A DNA stretch of 13,378 nucleotides from Penaeus vannamei (taxonomy: Eukaryota; Arthropoda; Malacostraca; Decapoda; Penaeidae). Both the position numbers and the translations under genes were made by a program. Positions 8,576-13,378 of the stretch are shown here, one piece after another (the first letter of the stretch is position 1; each line of letters opens with the position of its first letter). The DNA lies in contig NC_091553.1 in NCBI RefSeq assembly GCF_042767895.1, positions 14,390,249-14,403,626 on the forward strand. Reading direction: 5' to 3'. The notes under the pieces were generated by a model. That model saw only the letters and a program-made list of their open reading frames with translations, was not told where the DNA came from and searched no databases.

Positions 8576-8730
8576 AATTCTGATCAACAAGAAAGCGAAA
8601 TCGCCGCCGAGAGATCTGAAGAGAATTCGAGGGTTCGCCGTCGTGACTTCTCTCTTCGCCCGAGGCCAGATTGCCGTGTTCAGACGCCTGGGATTAACGA
8701 GGAATAATAGAAAGAACGAGAGAATGAATA
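8576..8730. other. CpG-rich island of ordinary sequence, unassigned
   Basis: About 155 bp of balanced sequence follow the CA-rich field, with CpG words (GAAATCGCCGCCGAGAG, GGTTCGCCGTCGTGAC). Two plus-strand frames stay open across most of it. One runs from about 8548 to the TGA at 8756 but has no ATG until near its end, so there is no supportable start. It could be an exon fragment, a repeat-element relic or chance. I do not recognise the translated residues. Confidence 0.4.
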
Positions 8731-9235
8731 AGAAGGAGAAGAAGAAAGGTATGTGAGAAAGGGGTGAAGGTGAGGGAAAGGGGGGAGGGGCGGGAGGAAG
8801 AGGGAGAAGGAGGAAGAGGAGGAGGAGGAGGAGGATTAAGAAGTAGAGGGAGAGGCTAAAGGTGGAGGAGGAGGAGAAGGAGGAGGAGGTAGAGGTGATG
8901 GTAAAGGTGGAGGTGGAAGAGGTGTTAATGGGGGTGGAAGGAGAAGTGGTGGAGGAAGCGGAGGAGAAGGAGGAGGATAAACATGGAGGAGGAGGTGTTA
9001 ATGAAGGTGGAAGGAGAATTGGAGGAGGATATAGGAGTGGAGGAGGAGGGTTAAAGAGGAGGAATAGGATCAGGAGGAAGAGATGAAGATAAAAGTGGAT
9101 GAGGTGTTAATGGAGGAGATAGAGGAGGAGGAGATAAAGGTGGAGGTGGAGGTGGAGGAAGAGGAGAACGAGGATAAATAAGTGGAGATGGAGGTGAAAC
9201 GGGAGGAAATGGACCAGAAAGAGAAATAAGAGGAG
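8731..9235. repeat. GGA/GGT polypurine field
   Basis: The plus strand is GGA, GAG and AAG triplets with interspersed GGT, AGG and GTT, for example GGTGGAGGAGG words repeated from 8860 to 9170. GGTGTTAATG recurs at about 8920, 8994 and 9101 (spacings ~74 and ~107 bp), showing an irregular minisatellite. Open frames are Glu/Gly/Arg-rich on plus and Ser/Pro-rich on minus and are composition artefacts. Confidence 0.88.
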
Positions 9236-9365
9236 ACAGAAGAGAAAGCCCAATAACAGTAATAATAACAACAATAATAGGAAAAATAGAAATAACCAGA
9301 AGACAAGAAGAGAAATACCAACCCAGAAGAAAAGACGAAAAAAGGAAAAAGAAAATAAAAAAAAG
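9236..9365. repeat. A-rich purine tail with a short AAT/AAC patch
   Basis: The GGA field grades into A-rich DNA, with an AATAAC/AACAAT patch near 9256-9280 and A-rich purine words to 9365. Nothing else is visible. Confidence 0.6.
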
Positions 9366-9541
9366 CTTTTGTTTCACCTCGTGGCGACACTTCCTAATCA
9401 CCGCCAAGGAACACGGACGCAAAAAGGGATTTACGTCGACCCAACGATAGGACATGTAGATACCGAGCACACAGTGATATAATTATACGAATGATGGAGG
9501 ATGGGGAGATACGTCACAGGACCTCGCGTTTTCGAAAGTGC
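9366..9541. other. Ordinary-sequence island, unassigned
   Basis: About 175 bp of balanced sequence carry several CpG words (CCTCGTGGCGACAC, TACGTCGACCCAACG, CTCGCGTTTTCGAAAG). A CRE-like half-site word TACGTCAC lies near 9512 just upstream of the GC-box triplet. I see no coding pattern. A promoter or CpG island is possible, but word matches of this length occur by chance. Confidence 0.4.
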
Positions 9542-9568
9542 GGGCGGGGTGGGCGGGGTGGGCGGAGG
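9542..9568 (+). promoter_or_regulatory. Three tandem 9-bp GC-box-like units; strong G-quadruplex motif
   Basis: GGGCGGGGT is repeated exactly at 9542-9550 and 9551-9559, followed by a third diverged copy (GGGCGGAGG) at 9560-9568. GGGCGG is the classic core bound by Sp1/KLF zinc-finger factors in animals. The five G-runs of three or more with one-base spacers at 9542-9562 also satisfy a stringent G-quadruplex pattern. No transcript or gene start is evident nearby, so a regulatory role is a guess; it may simply be the GC-rich edge of the following GGA field. Confidence 0.4.
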
Positions 9569-9582
9569 TGATACATATCGGG

Positions 9583-9807
9583 CTGGGGGAGGAGGAGGAG
9601 GAGAGGAGGAGAAGGAGGTGGAGGAGGAAGAGGGGGATAGGAGGAGGTGGGGGAGGAAGAGGTGGTGGAGGTGGAGGAGGAGGTGGAGGTGGAGGAGGAG
9701 GAGGAGGTGGAGGAGCTGGTGGAAGAGGAGGAGGAGGAGGAGGAGGAGGGGGAGGAGGAGGAGGGATGGGGGTAGGGGAGGGGGAAGAGAGAGGTATGGG
9801 GTTAAGG

Positions 9808-9810
<3 letters not shown>
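9583..9810. repeat. GGA/GGT polypurine tract ending at poly(T)
   Basis: The plus strand is nearly pure GGA with GGT variants (GGTGGAGG words from about 9658 to 9722), then GGGGA-rich DNA to 9810. It is abruptly followed by T35. Minus-strand Pro-rich readings (for example 9863-9483) are artefacts. Confidence 0.93.

Positions 9811-9811
<1 letters not shown>

Positions 9812-9846
<35 letters not shown>
9812..9846. repeat. T35 homopolymer
   Basis: This is an uninterrupted run of 35 T on plus. It stands exactly where the strand bias changes from purine-rich (to 9810) to pyrimidine-rich (from about 9885). It could be the poly(A) tail of a minus-strand retroposed sequence, but the sequence to its right (the expected body of such an element) shows no recognisable element before becoming CT-rich. 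Confidence 0.97.
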
Positions 9847-9851
<5 letters not shown>

Positions 9852-10087
9852 AAGCTCCTCCATTTCTTGAGACGCCCATCTTGTGTGTCTCTCCCCCCCC
9901 CCCCGCCATCTTTTTCATCATATGTCCATTCCTCTCTTTCATCTTTTCCTTCCCACTTTTGATGTTTATTCTTCCTTTTTAAAAAACTATTCCAAGTTCT
10001 TCCTGTACTCACCCCCGCCTCTCCCTCTCTCCCATTTGCCTCCCTTTACACACTACCCTTCCCCCTTTTCTCAACTTCCCTCCCCCC
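9847..10087. repeat. C/T-rich DNA with C12 run
   Basis: After ~40 bp of mixed sequence the plus strand becomes pyrimidine-rich (C12 at 9893-9904, CTCCCTCTCTCCC words near 10020). A T-rich patch lies at 9955-9985. Nothing coding is supported. Confidence 0.7.
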
Positions 10088-10383
10088 TTCCACCGACACC
10101 CAATTCTCACCTCCCCCCTTCCACCTCCCCCCAATTCTCACCTCCCCCCTTCCACCTCCCCCCCTCTTTTCTCTGCTACCCCCCACCCCCTCCTTCCACC
10201 GACCCCCCCCTCTTTTCTCAGCTACCCCCCACCCCCTCCTTCCACCAACCCCCCTTTCTCAGCTACCCCCCCCCCTTCCACCGACCCCCCCCCTCCTTTT
10301 CTCCGCTACCTCCCCCCTTCCACCGACCCCCTTTTATCCGCTACCTCCTCCCCCCTCTCCACCGAAGACCCCCCCCCCCCCTA
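10088..10383. repeat. CT-rich minisatellite, unit keyed by TTCCACC
   Basis: The anchor TTCCAC starts at 10088, 10119, 10150, 10194, 10240, 10276 and 10318, with a variant at about 10357. Spacings are 31, 31, 44, 46, 36, 42 and 39 bp. The longer unit reads roughly TTCCACCGACCCCC followed by CTTTTCTCAGCTACCCCCC. Length differences come mainly from C-run length and a ~13-bp insertion that turns the 31-bp unit into the longer one. The 172-residue Pro/Ser/His frame across it is an artefact. This is a good candidate for a variable-number tandem repeat. Confidence 0.9.
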
Positions 10384-10560
10384 CAGACAACAAACACGTA
10401 AACTCCGTAATAACTATCACTAGCCATCCATATCCGGCCCGGCTTAGCAAGGCAGGCGGGACCAGAACACCCCAGACCTCGTTACAGCGAACGGCCCTCT
10501 CCGCATACCGTGTAAAGGCGCCCGATAAGCGGACACGGTTCGCAAATGCTCGGCAGCCTC
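10384..10560. other. GC-balanced island between two CT minisatellites, unassigned
   Basis: About 175 bp of high-complexity sequence have many CpGs. A hairpin is possible from ACCGTGT (10507-10513) and ACACGGT (10533-10539). On the minus strand one frame stays open across the whole island, giving ~60 mixed residues, but this frame is bounded on both sides by repeat-encoded residues and I recognise no domain. It may be a fragment of a dispersed repeat or an exon relic; I cannot tell which. Confidence 0.4.
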
Positions 10561-11325
10561 CTCGCTCATCCGACCTCATTCCTTCTCTGTTCTTCCTCTC
10601 CCTCCCTCTCTGATTCGTCTCTCTTTTCTTTTTTTCTTTTTTTTTTTTTTTTTTTTTACTTCTCTTTCTCTCTCTTCCCCTCTTTTTTTTTTTTCCCAAC
10701 GCCCTTGAATCCTTTCCCTCTCTCTGACACCTTTCATTCTTTCATTCTTTTCCCTTCGCTTCCCTCCATCCACTCTCCCCTTATTTCTTCCCTTCTTATC
10801 TCTACTTATCTCCCTTTCCTTCCCATCGTCTCCCCTTCCTTCCCTTCCTCTCACATCTTGCTCTCCTTTCCTCTCCCCTACTTATCTGCCCTTTCTTCGG
10901 TTCCTCTCCATTTCCTTCTCTTCCTTTCTCACTTCTTGCTCTTCTCTCTTCTCCTCTTCTTATCTCCGCTCTCCTCTTCTCCCCTTGCATCCCTTCCTCT
11001 CTCACTTTTTGCTCTCTCCTCCCCCCTACTTGTTTTCCCTCTCTTCCTCTCCCCTTTCTTCCTTTCCTCTCCCCTTCCTTCCTTTCCTCTCTCACTTCTT
11101 GCTCTCCTCTCCTTCCCCCATTACTTATCTCCCCTCTCTTCCTCTTCCCTTCCTCTCTACCTTTCCTCTCTACCTCTCCCCTTCCTTCCCTTCCTCTCTA
11201 CCTTTCCTCTCTACCTCTCCCCTTCCTTCCCTTCCTCTCTACCTCTCCCCTTCCTTCCCTCCATCTCCTCCCCCCTACTTATCTCCCCTCTCTTCCTCTC
11301 CCCTTCCTCCCCTCCCCCTCCACCC
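10561..11325. repeat. Polypyrimidine minisatellite (CT-rich, ~765 bp)
   Basis: The plus strand is almost all C and T, including T21 at 10637-10657 and T12 at 10683-10694. Two tandem organisations are visible. A degenerate ~73-90-bp unit is anchored by CTTG (CACTTCTTGCTC-like) at 10857, 10935, 11008 and 11098, usually followed by CTACTTATCTCCCC-like words. A 41-bp unit containing TACCTTTCCTC occurs at 11158, 11199 and, shortened, 11240. The 269-residue plus frame (10546-11355) is open because a pyrimidine-only strand cannot make a stop codon. Confidence 0.92.
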
Positions 11326-11475
11326 CCGCGTTCGGAAATTCTGCGTGGCGGGTGAGCGCGAGGGGCAGGTTCAGTTTATGGTTGAGGAGGAACATACACC
11401 CATTTGCCTTCGACTTTGAGCTGTGGCTGTACATGGCCATGTAATCATAGGAGCATTTACTTGTCCATTGTAAGT
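11326..11475. other. Ordinary-sequence island with a 14-bp palindrome
   Basis: About 150 bp of balanced sequence include the perfect palindrome TACATGGCCATGTA at 11430-11443. Several frames on both strands stay open for 30-50 codons and give protein-like residue mixtures, but they conflict with each other and none has a clear start or splice site. I do not recognise any of them. The plus-strand word AGGTTCAG (about 11367) and the GTAAGT at about 11470 fit splice-like patterns only by weak resemblance. Confidence 0.4.
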
Positions 11476-11810
11476 GAGCGAGCGAGAGAGAGACGGACAC
11501 AAAGAGAGAGAGGGAGGAGGGAGGGTGTAGGAGGGGGAGAGGGAATGATGGAAACATACATTACATACACACACACAAATACATATACACATACAGACAT
11601 AAACGCACACATAAACAGACACAAACACACACACGGACTTACAAAGAGACAACACACGCATAAACACAGACACAAACACACAATCACACAGCCATGCAAA
11701 CAGACAAGCAAGACAAGCCAGCCGAGAGAGAGAGAGAGACAGACATAGCCAGACAGACAGGCATTCAGACAGACAGACAGACGGAGAGGGGGCGAGAGGT
11801 GCCGGCGAGG
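11476..11810. repeat. Mixed GA, CA and CAGA microsatellites
   Basis: GA-rich purine DNA occupies 11476-11545. CA-rich DNA (ACACACACA and ACACAAACACAC words) runs from about 11560 to 11705. GAGA lies at 11724-11738, and CAGA tetranucleotides (CAGACAGACAGACAGACGG) lie at about 11739-11783. Open frames across it are Thr/His/Gln-rich on plus and Cys/Val/Leu-rich on minus and are repeat artefacts. Confidence 0.88.
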
Positions 11811-12045
11811 GCGGGGAGATGTTTCCATAAATCGTTGTCCGTGGTTCTTCATCTTTAATTGTGGGGAATTTCCTTTATTTTATGGTCGTCTGTATGGGGT
11901 GGTGGTTGTCTTCGGAAAGTATTTACGAGGAAACATTAAAATTGGTTTATTGTTTCGGCGGCTGCTATTAGGTCCCGCGCGAGTCCCTGCCCGACGATGG
12001 AGCAAGCATTCTGCGTTTCGTAGCAATTTGATGCAACGAATAGAG
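11811..12045. other. Ordinary-sequence island, unassigned
   Basis: About 235 bp of balanced sequence include GT-rich DNA at 11890-11915 and a CpG-rich patch at about 11955-12000 (GGTCCCGCGCGAGTCCC). A plus frame from 11899 to 12084 reads 61 residues but begins at GTG, not ATG, and runs into the minisatellite, so it is not a convincing gene. No RNA gene is recognised. Confidence 0.5.
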
Positions 12046-13200
12046 GGGATAGAGAGGAAGGAGGAGGAGGGAGAGAGGGAGTAAAAATGGAAGAGGGGAA
12101 AAGGGAGGAGGAGGGACAGAGGGAGAAAAAAGGGAAGAGGGGCAGAGAGGAAGGAGGAGGAAGGAAAGAGGGAGAAAAAAGGGAAGATGGGAAAAGGGAG
12201 GAGGAGGGAGAGAGGGAGAAAAAATGGAAGAGGGGCAGAGAGGAAGGAGGAGGAGGGAGAGAGGGAATAAAAAGGGAAGAGGGGAAAAGGGAAGAGGAGG
12301 GAGAGAGGGAGAAAAAAAGGGAAGAGGGGATAGAGAGGAAGGAGGAGGAGAGAGAGAGGGAGTAAAAAGGGAAGAGGGGAAAAGGGAGGAGGATGGAGAG
12401 AGGGAGAAAAAAGGGAAGAGGGGCAGAGAGGAAGGAGGAGGAAGGAAAGAGGGAGTAAAAAGGGAAGAGGGGCAGAGAGGAAGCAGGATGAGGGAGAGAG
12501 GGAGTAAAAAAGGAAGAGGAGAAAAGGGAGGAGGAGGAAGGAAAGAGGGAGAAAAAAGGGAAGAGGGGTAGAGAGGAAGGAGGAGGAGGGAGAGAGGGAG
12601 AAAAAAGGGAAGAGGGGTAGAGAGGAAGGAGGAGGAGGGAGAGAGGGAGAAGAAAGGGAAGAGGGGAAAAGGAGGAGGAGGGAGAGAGGGAGAAAAAAAG
12701 GAAGAGGGGCAGAGAGGAGGAGGAGGAGGGAGAGAGGGAGAAAAAATGGAAGAGGGGCAGAGAGGAAGGAGGAGGAGGGAGAGAAGGAATAAAAAGGGAA
12801 GAGGGGAAAAGGGATGAGGAGGGAGAGAGGGAGAAAAAAAGGGAAGAGGGGATAGAGAGGAAGGAGGAGGAGGGAGAGAGGGAGTAAAAAGGGAAGAGGG
12901 GAAAAGGGAGGATGAGGGAGAGAGGGAGAAAAAAGGGAAGAGGGTCAGAGAGGAAGGAGGAGGAAGGAAAGAGGGAGAAAAAAGGGAAGAGGTGCAGAGA
13001 GGGAGGAGGAGGAGGGAGAGAGGGAGAAAAAAGGGAAGGGGGGGTAGAGAGGAAGGAGGATGAGGGAGAGAGAGAAAAAAGGGAAGAGGGGCAGAGAGGG
13101 AGGAGGATGAGGGAAAGAGGGAGAAAAGAGGGAAGAGGGGGGAAAGGAGGAGGAAGAGGAGGAAGAGAAGAAGGAAGGAGGGGAGGAGGAAGATTAGGAG
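12046..13200. repeat. Purine minisatellite of 23 units (44- and 49-bp types)
   Basis: Units can be aligned on GGAAGAG, starting at 12089, 12133, 12182, 12226, 12275, 12320, 12370, 12414, 12463, 12512, 12559, 12608, 12657, 12700, 12748, 12797, 12842, 12892, 12936, 12985, 13034, 13082 and 13131. Two main types exist. Type B (GGGGAAAAGGGAGG) advances 43-47 bp, usually 44-45. Type A (GGGGCAGAGAGGAAGG, or the subtype with TAGAGAGG) advances 48-50 bp. The order is roughly B A B A B A B A A B A A B A A B A B A A A A B. The 469-residue minus frame across it is stop-free because that strand is pyrimidine-only apart from rare bases. Confidence 0.95.
12200..13032. repeat. 522-bp higher-order duplication inside the minisatellite
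   Basis: Unit starts 12226, 12275, 12320, 12370, 12414 and 12463 are each repeated exactly 522 bp later at 12748, 12797, 12842, 12892, 12936 and 12985. The types match in order, and private variants match too: TGGAAGAGG at the first unit, GAATAAAAAGGG at the second, GATAGAGAGG and the A7 run at the third. The copied block is about 12200-12510 into 12722-13032, with a handful of substitutions. Eleven units span one period. Confidence 0.88.
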
Positions 13201-13238
13201 AAGGGGTGGTACGAAATAGAAAGGTGAGAAGAGGGAGG

Positions 13239-13242
<4 letters not shown>

Positions 13243-13331
<89 letters not shown>
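13243..13331. repeat. (GA)44 microsatellite
   Basis: These are 89 uninterrupted bases of GA, nearly the same length as the (GA)45 tract at 3401-3490 and in the same orientation. It abuts the purine minisatellite through a GGGA-rich linker (13225-13242). Confidence 0.97.
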
Positions 13332-13333
<2 letters not shown>

Positions 13334-13378
13334 AGAGAGAAAAAGGGACTCGAAATCAAAAGACTAGTTGAGCACACA
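13332..13378. other. Window end, ordinary sequence
   Basis: A short purine tail is followed by ordinary sequence (CTCGAAATCAAAAGACTAG) to the end. It is too short to interpret. Confidence 0.5.

Noticed and set aside
8021..8577. Minus-strand Phe/Cys/Val/Leu-rich frames of 67-96 codons that look like short membrane proteins
   Set aside because: They are the complement of CA-rich low-complexity DNA, and several overlapping phases are open at once.
10440..10550. Possible tRNA-derived SINE: A-box-like TAGCAAGGCAGG (~10444) and partial B-box-like GGTTCGCAAAT (~10537)
   Set aside because: The A-box match has a mismatch, the B-box match is poor, the spacing is larger than in most tRNA genes, and no cloverleaf can be drawn. 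Kept only as an unassigned island.
10546..11355. 269-codon plus-strand Ser/Leu/Pro/Phe-rich frame that looks membrane-like
   Set aside because: Polypyrimidine minisatellite DNA gives Ser, Leu, Pro and Phe only. Hydrophobicity here is a codon-composition effect.
11899..12084. 61-codon plus-strand frame with basic residues
   Set aside because: It starts at GTG, lacks an in-frame upstream ATG in good context and ends inside the purine minisatellite; there is no homology I recognise.
11968..13377. 469-codon minus-strand open frame, Pro/Ser/Leu/Phe-rich
   Set aside because: The minus strand here is almost only C and T, and every stop codon needs a purine, so the frame is open by composition. The residues follow the 44/49-bp units and no domain is visible.

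Overview
This window looks like non-coding, repeat-dominated nuclear DNA from an animal. I find no gene, RNA gene or recognisable transposon that I can defend. Most of the ~12.9 kb of resolved bases is simple-sequence or minisatellite DNA of several classes: long interrupted AAT/GAT (ATT/ATC) trinucleotide fields, ATC/ACC, GGA polypurine, GA and TA dinucleotide tracts, CT-rich minisatellites, and CA-rich low complexity. Short islands of ordinary-looking sequence (about 100-900 bp) lie between them. This density and mixture resembles decapod crustaceans, especially penaeid shrimp, whose genomes are known for exceptionally high microsatellite content. The assignment is inference; other SSR-rich invertebrates are possible. 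An exact 500-base run of N marks an assembly join, so the two halves may not be true neighbours.

Layout of the left half (1-5378). Positions 1-1216 form an AAT/GAT field that switches strand orientation at a near-perfect 123-bp palindrome centred on base 459. Then come an island (1217-1502), an ATT/ATC field (1503-2459), an ATC/ACC field (2460-2985), an AT-rich island (2986-3377), a (GA)45 tract inside a purine block (3378-3735), a GGA polypurine field (3846-4545), and the longest ordinary stretch (4546-5378), which contains a small (AC)n tract.

Layout of the right half (5879-13378). A GAT/AAT field (5879-7510) flips orientation for ~100 bp around 7520-7612. It is followed by (TA)41, a mixed field, a CA-rich field with decayed tandem copies, an island (8576-8730), GGA purine DNA, and an island ending in three tandem GC-box/G-quadruplex units. 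Next come more GGA DNA, a T35 homopolymer hinge, and CT-rich minisatellites to 11325 interrupted by one island. The remainder is an island, GA/CA/CAGA repeats, another island, a 23-unit purine minisatellite (12046-13200) with a 522-bp internal higher-order duplication, and (GA)44.

The open reading frames here are by-products of repeats: pyrimidine-only strands cannot form stop codons, and three-base repeats keep all frames open. No genes act together here. The main interest is structural: palindromes at strand switches, long triplex- and quadruplex-capable tracts, and a layered minisatellite.
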